From Treponema bryantii (GTDB lineage Bacteria; Spirochaetota; Spirochaetia; Treponematales; Treponemataceae): a stretch of 51,297 nt of DNA. Positions 17,657 through 27,300 of this stretch are shown one piece after another. The position numbers were made by a program, and so were the translations under genes. The notes under the pieces were generated by a model, which saw only the letters and a program-made list of their open reading frames with translations, was not told where the DNA came from and did not search any database. The stretch spans positions 1 through 51,297 of the forward strand of contig NZ_FOFU01000014.1 of NCBI RefSeq assembly GCF_900111035.1, read 5' to 3'. The stretch's first letter is position 1; the number at the start of each line of letters is the position of its first letter.

Positions 17657-17685
17657 ATAATAAAACATTGTGCACAATTTATCAA
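17657..17685 (-). promoter_or_regulatory. pflB promoter with 12-base palindromic operator in the spacer
   Basis: On the minus strand TTGATA (17685-17680) and TATTAT (17662-17657) are 17 bases apart. The spacer contains the perfect palindrome ATTGTGCACAAT (17667-17678). A regulator bound there would block RNA polymerase. TTGTG...CACAA halves recall redox or cAMP-type regulator sites, but the spacing is shorter than the classical Rex or CRP sites, so the factor is unknown. Confidence 0.65.
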
Positions 17686-17697
17686 GTAAATTCATGC

Positions 17698-17745
17698 AAA
17701 AAACACTAGAATTTCAGTTAAAAACCACTATATCTAGTGTTTTTT
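17698..17745 (-). terminator. Terminator after the small outer-membrane protein gene
   Basis: A 13-bp stem (AAAAAACACTAGA with TCTAGTGTTTTTT) and a 22-base loop lie 5 bases after the stop of the 17750-18337 gene. A T run follows on the minus strand. Confidence 0.7.
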
Positions 17746-17749
17746 AGTG

Positions 17750-18337
17750 CTAAAATTTAAAAGTAGCACCAAATTTAGTAAATGGATAACCAATTTCGAA
17801 ATTCAAACCAAAAAAGTCTGAAAAGAACCAGTTAGCACCAATTGCTTCACCAAAATCTACAAAACTTGAATAATAATCATAATAAGTATTCTTTACAGGA
17901 ATATTAAAGCCAAGTCTTGTAACTGCATATAAATCAAGACCTTTTGGTGGCATCTGAATATGGTATGCAGCTTCTCCTCCAAAGAAAAAAGCCATAAAAG
18001 TTTTTTTACTACGATAGGTTTCTCCACCTACTGGATATGAATAACTATACCCCCATCCATGTAAACCAGCATATCCACCAAATGTAAAAGGAAGTTTCCA
18101 GATTGGCTGTGCATACTGAACTTCTACCATTACAGGAGGAAAGAACCAGAATCCATCATAACTACTTAAAGATAAATCATCGTAGAATAAACCGACATCA
18201 GCATTTACAATGAAATCGCCCTGCTTTATTCCACCACCGTAATTACACCAGCACTGAGACCAGTCAAATTCTTTTGCAGCAATAGATGTTCCACAAAGGA
18301 GAACCATAAGAGCTGCGACTAAGGTAAATTTTTTCAT
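17750..18337 (-). CDS. Small secreted beta-rich protein, probable outer-membrane barrel
   Basis: This 195-residue protein has a cleavable signal (MKKFTLVAALMVLLCGTSIAA). The mature part is rich in tyrosine, phenylalanine and glycine in alternating strands, and it ends in phenylalanine (TKFGATFKF), as outer-membrane barrels commonly do. No named family is recognised. The mature N-terminus has two close cysteines (WSQCWCNYGGG). It is a single gene with its own GAGGAG ribosome site and terminator, between pflB and the beta-CASP gene. A role as a small porin-like or surface protein is inference. Confidence 0.72.
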   Translation of the reverse strand: MKKFTLVAALMVLLCGTSIAAKEFDWSQCWCNYGGGIKQGDFIVNADVGLFYDDLSLSSYDGFWFFPPVMVEVQYAQPIWKLPFTFGGYAGLHGWGYSYSYPVGGETYRSKKTFMAFFFGGEAAYHIQMPPKGLDLYAVTRLGFNIPVKNTYYDYYSSFVDFGEAIGANWFFSDFFGLNFEIGYPFTKFGATFKF

Positions 18338-18421
18338 AAAATTTCTCCTCTTTTTTAGTGTATACAGAATAACGAATTCAAGGGTGGTATGTAAATAACC
18401 TGCAATCGAAGAACTGATAAA

Positions 18422-19846
18422 TTATTCGAGTTCATATTCTGTATCTGGAGGAACAATTTCTACATTATTAAAACCAGCTTCTGCAAGATGCTGCTTAAAA
18501 CCTTCCTGCTGATCGAGTTCGCCATGAATAAGGAAAATCTTCTTAAGACGGCTTGTATCAATTTCTTTAAGCCATTCAATCATCTCACTGTAATCGGCAT
18601 GTGCAGAAAATCCGTTACACTTCTCTACTTTAGCCTTTACCTCATACTTATCACCAAGAATTGTAACTTCTTTCTGACCTTCAAAGATTCGGCGGCCAAG
18701 TGTATTTTCTGCCATATATCCTACAATCATAATTGTATTTTTAGGATTAGAAATTTCGTTTGCAAGATGATAAAGAACACGACCGGCTTCACACATTCCA
18801 TCAGCGGAAATAATAATCATAGGACCTTCTTTTTTATTGAGGGCCTTTGAATCTTCTACGCTGGTTGTATAAATGAGTGAATTGAATCCGAAAGGATTTT
18901 TATGATGTTTAAGGAAAGCTTCGTTTACGCTGTCATCATAACATTCAGGATGTACACGGAAAACCGAAGTCGCATTACTTGCCATTGGAGAGTCAACATA
19001 AATAGGAACAACAGGTATTTTTTTCTGATCTGTAAGAAGATGTAAATAGAATACAAGTTCCTGAGCGCGTTCAATTGCAAAAGATGGAATAATGATTTTT
19101 CCTTTTTTTGCACAGGTATCACGGACTATGCGGATAAGTTCTTTCATTGCAAGGTCGTGGTTATCGTGAAGTTTATTACCGTATGTTGATTCCAGATAGA
19201 TATAATCTGGAGCTGGCATATCGATTGCCGGATTTCTGATGATAGGTTTACACTTACGGCCGATATCACCGGTGAACAGAAGCCTTGTCTCTTTCTCAGG
19301 CTCTTTAGGATTTGGATTGACTGTAACATTTGCAAAAGCAGAACCTAAAATATGACCTGCATCAAAGAACTCAAGCTGAACATCTGGTGCAATAAACATC
19401 TTTCTATTATATGAAAGAGAAATAATCTGATTTGCAGCGGCTACACAGTCATTTTCATCATAAAGCGGCTTCCATGAAAACTTTTCACCTTTTTTTCTAG
19501 CCTGCTTACCTAAGAACTCTGCATCATGAGCCTGAATACGGGCACTATCCATCATAACAAGATTTGCAATATCGCGGGTTGCTGGAGTTGCATAAATATT
19601 TCCTCTCCATCCCTTTCTTGTAAGTACAGGTAAAAGACCACAGTGATCCAGATGACCATGTGTAAGAATTACTGCCTCAAGACTATCATGATCTATATCA
19701 AAATTTCTATTTTTTTCATCTGATTCCTTTCGTTTTCCCTGAAATGAACCGCAATCTATCATAAACATTCTGTCATCAATTCTAAAAATGTGCTTTGAGC
19801 CGGTTACTTCCTCTGCAGCACCTAAGGAAATACATTTTATAGACAT
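18422..19846 (-). CDS. Metallo-beta-lactamase/beta-CASP RNA-processing hydrolase
   Basis: This 474-residue cytoplasmic protein has the metallo-beta-lactamase core with the zinc motif LTHGHLDHCGLLP, later ligands (FDAGHILGSAF, FTGDIGRKC), an inserted beta-CASP domain and a C-terminal RMMBL part (NGFSAHADYSEMIEWL, IFLIHGELDQQEGFKQHL). This arrangement belongs to CPSF73/YSH1-like exo- or endoribonucleases. I start at 19846 (MSIKCISLGAAEEVTGS) because GGAGGTG lies just before it and the conserved fold begins there. The longer frame from 20029 would translate a strong hairpin. A terminator-like structure sits 24 bases upstream, which suggests leader-based control. Confidence 0.88.
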   Translation of the reverse strand: MSIKCISLGAAEEVTGSKHIFRIDDRMFMIDCGSFQGKRKESDEKNRNFDIDHDSLEAVILTHGHLDHCGLLPVLTRKGWRGNIYATPATRDIANLVMMDSARIQAHDAEFLGKQARKKGEKFSWKPLYDENDCVAAANQIISLSYNRKMFIAPDVQLEFFDAGHILGSAFANVTVNPNPKEPEKETRLLFTGDIGRKCKPIIRNPAIDMPAPDYIYLESTYGNKLHDNHDLAMKELIRIVRDTCAKKGKIIIPSFAIERAQELVFYLHLLTDQKKIPVVPIYVDSPMASNATSVFRVHPECYDDSVNEAFLKHHKNPFGFNSLIYTTSVEDSKALNKKEGPMIIISADGMCEAGRVLYHLANEISNPKNTIMIVGYMAENTLGRRIFEGQKEVTILGDKYEVKAKVEKCNGFSAHADYSEMIEWLKEIDTSRLKKIFLIHGELDQQEGFKQHLAEAGFNNVEIVPPDTEYELE

Positions 19847-19870
19847 ATACACCTCCGAGAATAAACAAAA

Positions 19871-19977
19871 AAACATATGCCTCTCGGCGAAAACTCCCCC
19901 AAAAAAGGCTTCCGCGTTCGCTTCGCTCACTTGTGCAGAATTTTTTTGGGGATAGTTTTCGCCTACGGCATATGTTT
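19871..19977 (-). promoter_or_regulatory. Long inverted repeat in the beta-CASP gene leader, terminator-like
   Basis: Two arms of about 36 bases (19871-19906 and 19941-19977) pair imperfectly: AAACATATGCC, GGCGAAAACT and CCCCAAAAAA are shared by both arms. The 34-base loop contains TTCGCTTCGCTC, also found in the REP-like copy at 8267. Read as beta-CASP mRNA, the hairpin ends in a T7 run followed by the ribosome site, the layout of an attenuator. It could instead be a mobile palindromic repeat. Confidence 0.6.
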
Positions 19978-20002
19978 CGATGTCCTTATTATCACACATT
20001 AA

Positions 20003-20031
20003 ATTATAAAACGTATTTCCATTAAACACAA
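20003..20031 (-). promoter_or_regulatory. Promoter of the beta-CASP hydrolase gene
   Basis: On the minus strand TTGTGT (20031-20026) and TATAAT (20008-20003) are 17 bases apart. The start would be near 19996, giving a leader of about 150 bases that includes the whole inverted repeat. Confidence 0.6.
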
Positions 20032-20061
20032 ATTAAAATAGAAAAACGTTCTGAAAAATGG

Positions 20062-20067
20062 TATACT
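20062..20067 (+). promoter_or_regulatory. Extended -10 box of the rluA-type gene, leaderless
   Basis: TGGTATACT is an extended -10 element. Only 7 bases separate it from the ATG at 20075, so transcription would start at or next to the start codon. Confidence 0.6.
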
Positions 20068-20074
20068 TTTATTT

Positions 20075-20824
20075 ATGCCTGTTAAGAACACAAATTATAG
20101 CGTTATTTATTCGGATGATGATTTTATAGTACTCAATAAAAAAAGCGGTATTCTTATTGCTGCAGACCGCTACAATGAAGATGCGCCGAGACTGGACCTT
20201 ATGGCACAGGAAGAATTCGGAAAACTTTACGCAGTTCACAGAATTGATAAAGATACTTCCGGGCTTATTATTTATGCCCGAACACTTGAAGCTCAAAGAG
20301 AACTTTCAATGCAGTTTGAAAAACGTGAAGTTCAGAAAACTTATCACGCTCTGGTTTACGGACATCCTCTTTGGGAAACTCTTGATGTTGATCTTCCTTT
20401 ACAGCCGGATGGAGATTCACGCCATCGTACTGTAGTAAATAAAAAATTCGGAAAACCATCTTTTACAAGTTTCCGCTTAATTGGAACCTGCGGTCCTTAT
20501 TCCTGGATTGAAGCAAAACCAAAAACCGGACGTACCCATCAGATTCGTGTACATCTTGCAGAAAAAGGACTTTCTATTGTCTGCGACCCTCTCTACAGTG
20601 GAAATCAAAAGCCAGTCCGTCTCAGCGAAATCAAAAAGAAGTGGAATGGTGATGAATATGAAGAACGACCTCTTTTAAGCAGACTTGCTCTTCATGCATA
20701 TAAAATTGAAATTAAACATCCAAAAACCGGTGAAGCAGTAAGCTTTACAGCTCCCTACCCTAAGGATATGGACGCTACAAGAAAACAGCTCGCAAAGATT
20801 TTTGGAGTGGATCCACTGGCGTGA
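20075..20824 (+). CDS. RluA-family RNA pseudouridine synthase
   Basis: This 249-residue enzyme isomerises uridine in rRNA or tRNA. The catalytic aspartate is D58 in AVHRIDKDTSGLIIYA. FIVLNKKSGILIAADR and GRTHQIRVHLAEKGLSIVCDPLY are the other family signatures. There is no S4 domain. No ribosome site precedes the ATG, and a -10 box ends 7 bases before it, so the mRNA is probably leaderless. The stop overlaps the GTG start of the omptin gene (GTGA), which makes them an operon. It differs from the other pseudouridine synthase at 9529, so the two probably act on different sites. Confidence 0.9.
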   Translation: MPVKNTNYSVIYSDDDFIVLNKKSGILIAADRYNEDAPRLDLMAQEEFGKLYAVHRIDKDTSGLIIYARTLEAQRELSMQFEKREVQKTYHALVYGHPLWETLDVDLPLQPDGDSRHRTVVNKKFGKPSFTSFRLIGTCGPYSWIEAKPKTGRTHQIRVHLAEKGLSIVCDPLYSGNQKPVRLSEIKKKWNGDEYEERPLLSRLALHAYKIEIKHPKTGEAVSFTAPYPKDMDATRKQLAKIFGVDPLA

Positions 20825-21798
20825 AACGATTTTTCTTCCTTTGCTTTGCTACTATTTTTCTATCTTTCGCATTATTTTCTATTGATGTCAATTCTAGCAT
20901 AAATTTCTCAACAGAATTAAGTCTCCTGAATGGTAATATCAGCGAATTTGTTTTTGACGCAAAAAATTCCAATACTGATCATATTGAGAGTCAGCTGGAT
21001 TGGGACATAAAAAATATACCAGTCATTATTGTTGATGAAAATATTGATTTCTTAAGATATTTCAATATAGAAATGAAAACTTTAATTGGAATACCTAAAA
21101 GATCCGGAAACATGCAGGATTATGACTGGTTAAATTCTATTTCCAATTCATGGAAAGATGATGATCCAACAGAACTTACAAATTATTCCATACATGATAA
21201 TTTTCTTGAAAAATATATTTCATTTTTTATTTCTGCAGGTGGAAATATCTATCTTCCCGCTGAAATTAAACTAACTCCATACATTACATATCAATATGAA
21301 TATATTTCATTTGCTTCAAAAGATGGGTATAAAACCTATAAAGCTGAAAATTGGGTAAAAAAATCATTCTCTGGAAAAGTCATTTCATATAAACAGGAAA
21401 TGATGGCTCTACTATTTGGATTAAAACTTAATATAAACACAATTCCACACACATATATTAATTTAGATTTTTCTTTGAGTCCAAAAATGACATTTTTAAA
21501 TGCATTGGATTATCATTATCTTAATCAAGGTTCTGGTGGCACATTATTCTGGGATAAAATGGCAAACCTATGGCAAATTAATTCAAATGCGGTAATACAA
21601 TATAAAATCAATAACAATCATGCGCTAGGAATATCAGGAAGGATTCAATATATTCCGTTAGGGTATGGACCAACATACTCAAAATACCTTGATTCAGATG
21701 GTAATATAATATCTGAAAAATGGTACGCACAATCTTCAAAAGGTGGGACAAAAAGATTTATCTGGTCTTTAGGACTTAATTACTCTTTTTCACTCTGA
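20821..21798 (+). CDS. Omptin-family outer-membrane protease
   Basis: I recognise this 325-residue protein as an omptin, the ten-strand barrel aspartyl-type proteases exemplified by OmpT. It starts with GTG and a signal peptide (VKRFFFLCFATIFLSFALFS). The catalytic pairs are visible: D100 and D102 in GNMQDYDWLNS, and D230 and H232 in NALDYHYLN. The 130-residue spacing is close to that in OmpT (127). SQLDW (57-61) and the GYKQ-like SYKQE are also conserved, and the last strand ends GLNYSFSL. It should cut proteins or peptides at the cell surface. It is coupled to the pseudouridine synthase and overlaps the convergent CNNM gene by 23 bases. Confidence 0.85.
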   Translation: MKRFFFLCFATIFLSFALFSIDVNSSINFSTELSLLNGNISEFVFDAKNSNTDHIESQLDWDIKNIPVIIVDENIDFLRYFNIEMKTLIGIPKRSGNMQDYDWLNSISNSWKDDDPTELTNYSIHDNFLEKYISFFISAGGNIYLPAEIKLTPYITYQYEYISFASKDGYKTYKAENWVKKSFSGKVISYKQEMMALLFGLKLNINTIPHTYINLDFSLSPKMTFLNALDYHYLNQGSGGTLFWDKMANLWQINSNAVIQYKINNNHALGISGRIQYIPLGYGPTYSKYLDSDGNIISEKWYAQSSKGGTKRFIWSLGLNYSFSL

Positions 21799-23041
21799 CG
21801 CTAACTATTCTGCGGCCGCTTACATCTTCAGCTGTAAAGAGATTTTTATCCTTTATAAATACCATTCCAGCTGAAGGTAAATAGCCGATCTGTTCGAGAA
21901 GCCATCCGCCAACTGTATTCATGTCTTCTGATTCAAGATGAAGTCCAAGGATTTCGTTAGCATCATCAATCTTCATATCACCAGGAACAATAAATGTATT
22001 CAATGAAACAAGTTCTACCTTATCTTCCGGAGCTGTATTATCATAAGTGTTTTCATCTGACATATGTCCAAACACTACTTTCAGAATATCTTCCATAGTG
22101 ATGATACCGTCTGTCTGGCCCTGTTCATCAAGAACAACAGCAAACTTATGTTCACTGGTACGGAACTGCTGAAGAATATCGAGAACGCTCATGGTTCCAG
22201 GAATAAATAAAACATCAGACATCTGTCGGCCGGCAAAGCCTTCACTGAGGTCTATGTTTTCTGAACAAAACAGAACCTTTTTGTAGTTCAATACACCAAC
22301 TACATTCTCACGGTTATCACTGTAAACAGTAAGGGTTGAAAAACCAGAAGTCAAAAACTGATTTATAACTTCATTATAATCAGCTTCTTTCTTAATCATA
22401 CTTACCTGAGAACGATGTTTCATAACATCATTTACAAGCAGGTCATTAAACTTGATGATTTTATTAAGAAGACGACTTTCATCCTTTTCTATTGTTCCTT
22501 CATTAGAACCAACATCTATGAGAGTTTTTAATTCTTCTTCAGTAACAATTGCGCCTGCAGGCTTCATGATTTTTTCTACAACAATTACAACAAGATGAGA
22601 TAATTTTTCAAACAGCCAGATAACAGGGAAAAAAAGTTTTTCAAGAATAAGCAGAGGTATAGAAGAAAAACAGGTAAACTTATCTGGATGAAGTCCTGCA
22701 GCAGTTTTCGGAACAATCTGAGCAAAGGTTGTAATAAAAAAGGCTGTTACAAATGGAGCTATTGCCGTTCCTTTTGGACCAAGCAAGTCTATAGCAAGTG
22801 CAGTTGCAATAGCAGAGGCAAGCGCATTCAAGAAGTTAGTACCAATGAGAACAGTTGTAAGAAGGCGGTCCATATTATCTTTTAAAGCTGCAACCTTTTT
22901 TGCATTTCTGCGCCCCTGCTCCACCATGCTTCTGAGTTTTAGACGTGGTAATGAAAGATAAGCTGTTTCAGAAGAAGTAAAAAAGCCGACACATAAAATG
23001 AGGAGTAAAAGTTCTGCACCAGTAATTATATAATGCGTCAT
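21776..23041 (-). CDS. CNNM/CorC-family membrane protein (hemolysin-related), copy 2
   Basis: This 421-residue protein has an N-terminal DUF21/CNNM membrane domain (about 1-180), a paired CBS region (KHRSQVSMI to TDGIITMEDILKVVFG) and a C-terminal CorC_HlyC domain (NTVGGWLLEQIGYLPSAG). Family members are implicated in magnesium or cobalt efflux and include TlyC, named as a hemolysin in Brachyspira; hemolysis is not established here. The start ATG overlaps the stop of the paralog upstream by 4 bases. The 3' end overlaps the convergent omptin gene. Confidence 0.88.
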   Translation of the reverse strand: MTHYIITGAELLLLILCVGFFTSSETAYLSLPRLKLRSMVEQGRRNAKKVAALKDNMDRLLTTVLIGTNFLNALASAIATALAIDLLGPKGTAIAPFVTAFFITTFAQIVPKTAAGLHPDKFTCFSSIPLLILEKLFFPVIWLFEKLSHLVVIVVEKIMKPAGAIVTEEELKTLIDVGSNEGTIEKDESRLLNKIIKFNDLLVNDVMKHRSQVSMIKKEADYNEVINQFLTSGFSTLTVYSDNRENVVGVLNYKKVLFCSENIDLSEGFAGRQMSDVLFIPGTMSVLDILQQFRTSEHKFAVVLDEQGQTDGIITMEDILKVVFGHMSDENTYDNTAPEDKVELVSLNTFIVPGDMKIDDANEILGLHLESEDMNTVGGWLLEQIGYLPSAGMVFIKDKNLFTAEDVSGRRIVSVRVKKSN

Positions 23042-24321
23042 TTTTCTGTCTCCTCATTTTCTGCAGCAATACGGGATATCTGAATACGTTCAACTCGGTG
23101 TGACTGAATCTTTTTGATTGTAAATAACCAGCCTTCAAATTCTACTGTATCTCCGGCAGAAGGCATTCGGTCAATCTGTTCTGAGAACCAGCCACCGATT
23201 GTTTCATTTATATTTGATTCAAGTGCAATATGAAGATCTTCCTTGAGGTCTCGCAAAAGCACCGAGCCGTTAATTTCAAAATCAGTTTTATCTTCAACAT
23301 TATCAAAATCAAAAACTTTACCGCGAAGGGAATCATCGCCTGGCAATGCAAATATTTCACGGGAAATATCTTTTTCTGTAATTACACCGTCTGTACCCGA
23401 ATACTCGTCTACAATAATTGCCATTGAATCATGACTTTCAAAAAGCAATTCCTGTACCGAAGTTATTTTTTTTGTACCTAAAATAAAAAGCGGAGGACGC
23501 ATTACATTAAGAAGATTAAAAGTACTCTGACTTTCCTTATAAGCAAGCATATCCTTCAGATAAATTATTCCGACTATATCATCAATGGATTTTCTGTACA
23601 CAGGAAAACGTGTAAAACCTAATCTTTGTGAAAGCTCAAGAATATCGCGATAAGTTGCATCATGAGGTACTGCACGAATTTTAGTACGCGGCACCATGAT
23701 ATCCTGAGCCTCTAAATCTGAAAATTTAAATACCTGAGTCATCATGCGGTTTTCATTTTCTTCAATAATTCCGCTTTCAGAACTCATATCAAAAAAGGTT
23801 TTGATTTCTTCTTCTGTGTAAGACTGCTTTTTTGCGTTAGTTTTGATACCGAAAATTCGTAAAACGCAGCGTGCAATAAAAGTAACTACAATAACAACCG
23901 GGTGCATTACCGCAACTACCACCTGTACAAATGGAGCAAGCGCATACGCAATTCGATCCGGACAACGGGTAGAAATTGTCTTTGGAGTGATTTCACCAAA
24001 AATCAAAAGTAACAGTGTTGCAATTAGAGTAGCTATTCCTACACCTTTTGGCCCGAATACTTCCAGGGCAATTGATGTAATAATAGAAGAAAGAAATATA
24101 TTTACAATGTCATTGGAAACTAAAAGAGAATTGATAAGGCGCTCTTTGCGGTCTAAAAGCCGGCCGGCAATAAGAGCGCGCTTATCTTTATTTTTTCTGA
24201 GGATTCTCAGGCGCAGTTTGTTCATTCCAAGAAATGAGCTTTCTGAGATAGAAAACAGCATTGAAAGAACAATCAGCGCCGCGAGAATTATGAATATGTA
24301 GACCGAGGGTGCATCATCCAT
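23038..24321 (-). CDS. CNNM/CorC-family membrane protein (hemolysin-related), copy 1
   Basis: This 427-residue paralog of the next gene has the same layout: four membrane segments with LFGEITPKTIS, the acidic motif TEEEIKTFFDMSSESGIIEE, two CBS repeats (MVPRTKIRAV, VDEYSGTDGVITEKDI) and the CorC_HlyC tail (NETIGGWFSEQIDRMPSAGD). It probably transports or senses divalent cations, with adenine nucleotides or Mg bound by the CBS pair. The start lies 3 bases after the purL stop and the stop overlaps the second copy, so the three genes may share a transcript. The tandem pair could form a heterodimer. Confidence 0.88.
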   Translation of the reverse strand: MDDAPSVYIFIILAALIVLSMLFSISESSFLGMNKLRLRILRKNKDKRALIAGRLLDRKERLINSLLVSNDIVNIFLSSIITSIALEVFGPKGVGIATLIATLLLLIFGEITPKTISTRCPDRIAYALAPFVQVVVAVMHPVVIVVTFIARCVLRIFGIKTNAKKQSYTEEEIKTFFDMSSESGIIEENENRMMTQVFKFSDLEAQDIMVPRTKIRAVPHDATYRDILELSQRLGFTRFPVYRKSIDDIVGIIYLKDMLAYKESQSTFNLLNVMRPPLFILGTKKITSVQELLFESHDSMAIIVDEYSGTDGVITEKDISREIFALPGDDSLRGKVFDFDNVEDKTDFEINGSVLLRDLKEDLHIALESNINETIGGWFSEQIDRMPSAGDTVEFEGWLFTIKKIQSHRVERIQISRIAAENEETEK

Positions 24322-24324
24322 ATT

Positions 24325-27300
24325 TTATTTGAAGTAAGAAACTCCGGCAGCAAAGAGGTTTTCGCAGGTAGTTTCGCTTTCGTTTGAAAGTGGATTTCCA
24401 CCAACGTTCTTGAAAAGGTCGAAGCTTGCGCCGTTGCTTTCCAAACCTACTCCACGTTCTGAGTGTCCCATCTTACCAAGTACGTGTCCGTCTGGAGATG
24501 TAATACCTTCGATAGCGAATGCAGATCCGTTTGGATTGTCAGGTTCTGTAATTGCAGGACGTCCAAACTCGTCTACATACTGTGTAAATACCTGACCATT
24601 TTCGAACAAGCGTTTTGCTGTAGCTTCATCACAAACAAAGCGGCCTTCACCGTGGCTGATTGCGATAAGGTGATTGCGGCTATCGATTACACTTGGATGC
24701 ATTGCCCAAGGAGATGTAGCACTTACGATGCGAGTACGAACGATGCGACTGATATGGCGGTTGATTCTGTTGTATGTCAAAGTTGGCATATCAGGAGTCA
24801 TATCGCGGATTTCACCGTATACAGCAAGACCAGTCTTAACAAGTGCCTGGAATCCGTTACAGATACCAAGTACAAGACCATCACGCTTTTTAAGAAGATT
24901 CATAACTTCTTCGCTGATGTTTCCAGCTTTGAGTACGTTTGCAATAAACTTTGCAGAACCATCCGGTTCATCACCTGATGAGAATCCGCCACTGAGGGCG
25001 AGAATCTGTGCATCACGGAGTTCCTTAGCAAGATTGTCGAGAGACTCAGTAAGCTGAGCCTGTGTGCGGTTCTGAAGAACTACAATCTTTGTATCTGCAC
25101 CTGCAAGGTTGAATGCACGAGCCATATCAATTTCACAGTTTGTTCCAGGGAATACCGGGAGCAATACTTTTGGACGGCTTGTCGGCTGAACAAATGCCGG
25201 TGCCTTACGGATTTCACTGAGAGATTTATGAACATCAGTTGCCCATGTTGGGAGTTCCGGCTGAAGAGCTGCACCACTTACACGTGGGAATACTTCCTTA
25301 AGTTTATCTTCCCAAGAAGCAACACAGTCATCCAGGCTGATTTCTACAGCAGGATTTGTTACTCCACCAAGAGTTGCATTCTTAACAGTAATCTTTTTGT
25401 CTGCAACTGTATTTCCGATAAGAGTTACAGTTCCAGCCTTAAGCTCTGTCTTAATCAAATCTTCTGAAGTTTCTACGATGATATTTCCGTAAATTGGAAC
25501 AAAGAGACCAGCGAGGTTATCTGAACTTCCGGCTACTTCTGGAGCAAGGAGTTCTGCACCAATCATGTTACCCATTGCCATCTTTGTAACTGCTTCTGCA
25601 ATTCCACCAGGTCCTACAGGGTACATTGCGCTGATTTTTCCAGCCTTATTCAAATCATAAAGTACATCTGAGTTTGCAAGGAAGGTTTCATAATCCGGCT
25701 CAAGAAGGTCAGAATATGGAACGCTTACCATATAAATATTGTTTCCGGCAGCTTTGAATGAGCCGCTTACAACATTCTTTGCTTCGTCATGAGTTACGGC
25801 AAAGCTTACAAGTGTATGAGGAACGTTGATATCTTCAAAAGTACCAGACATTGAGTCCTTACCACCAATTGAAGCACAACCAGATTCAACCTGTGCATCA
25901 ACAGAACCAAGCAATGCTGCAGCTGGATATCCCCAGCGCTTTTCGTTTACTGCACGGCCAAAGAATTCCTGGAAGCTGAGGCGTGATGTGCGTGCCTTAC
26001 CACCAATACAAGTGATTTTTGCAAGTGAGCTCAAAACTGCAGTTTTTGCTCCGTGCCATGGAGACCAGTTTCCAACACGTGGGTCAAAACCGTAAGTCAT
26101 AAGGCTGGCTGTTGAAGTTTCACGCGGTGTCATTACCGGAATCTTAGCAGACATACCAGCTTCCGGTGTATTTTGATATTTTCCTCCGTATGGGAAGAGA
26201 ACTGTGCTTGAACCGATAGAACCGTCGAAACGTTCACCAAGTCCACGCTGTGAACAGCAGGCAAGGTCGTTCATATTAGCAAGCCAAGCATCATGGAGGT
26301 GATTCTTTACACAACCTTCGCACTTAACAGGCTTATCGAGTTCTGCAGCAACAGACTCGAGAGGGTTCAAAAGTGGAGACTTCTCTGGAGCAGCTGGCTG
26401 TTCAATAAGAGCAGTTGCTTCGTGGTGAGCACCAGCGGCATCGAGGAACTCGCGGCCAATGTCTACGATTGTCTTTCCGCGCCACTTCATAACGAGGCGG
26501 TTTGTATCTGTAACTGTTGCAACAACAACAGCGTTTAAGTTTTCTTTCTTAGCTTCTTCAATAAAGCGTTCTACATCTGCTTTACGAACAACTACAGCCA
26601 TACGTTCCTGGCTTTCTGAAATTGCAAGTTCAGTACCATTCAAACCTTCGTACTTCTTTGGAACAGCGTCGAGGTTGATATCAAGTCCAGGTGCAAGCTC
26701 ACCAACAGCAACTGAAACACCACCTGCACCAAAGTCGTTACAGCGGCGAATCATAAGGCTTACTTCTTTGTTGCGGAAGAGACGCTGAATCTTTCTCTCT
26801 TCTACAGCATTACCCTTCTGAACTTCGGCAGCAGCAGTTGTAACAGATTTTACAGTATGAACTTTTGAAGAACCTGTTGCACCACCAATACCATCACGAC
26901 CGGTTCCACCACCAAGAAGAATGATGATGTCGCCCGGCTCTGGACGTTCACGGATAACTGTATCTACAGGAGCTGCAGCAATTACAGCACCAAGCTCCAT
27001 ACGTTTTGCGGCATAGCCCGGGTGATAGATTTCTTCTACCTGACCGGTTGTAAGACCAATCTGGTTACCGTAGCTTGAGAATCCCTGAGCAGCTTCACGG
27101 CAGAGCTTAATCTGTGGAAGCTTACCCTTCATAGTTGCAGACAAAGGAACTGTAGGATCTGCAGCACCAGTAATACGCATTGACTGGTAAACCCAGGAAC
27201 GTCCAGAAAGCGGGTCACGGATAGCACCACCAAGACAAGTTGCAGCGCCACCAAATGGTTCAATTTCTGTAGGATGGTTATGAGTTTCATTTTTGAACAT

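Noticed and set aside
19847-20029. N-terminal extension of the beta-CASP protein
   Set aside because: It would translate both arms of the inverted repeat, and the conserved fold begins at the ATG at 19846 with its own ribosome site.
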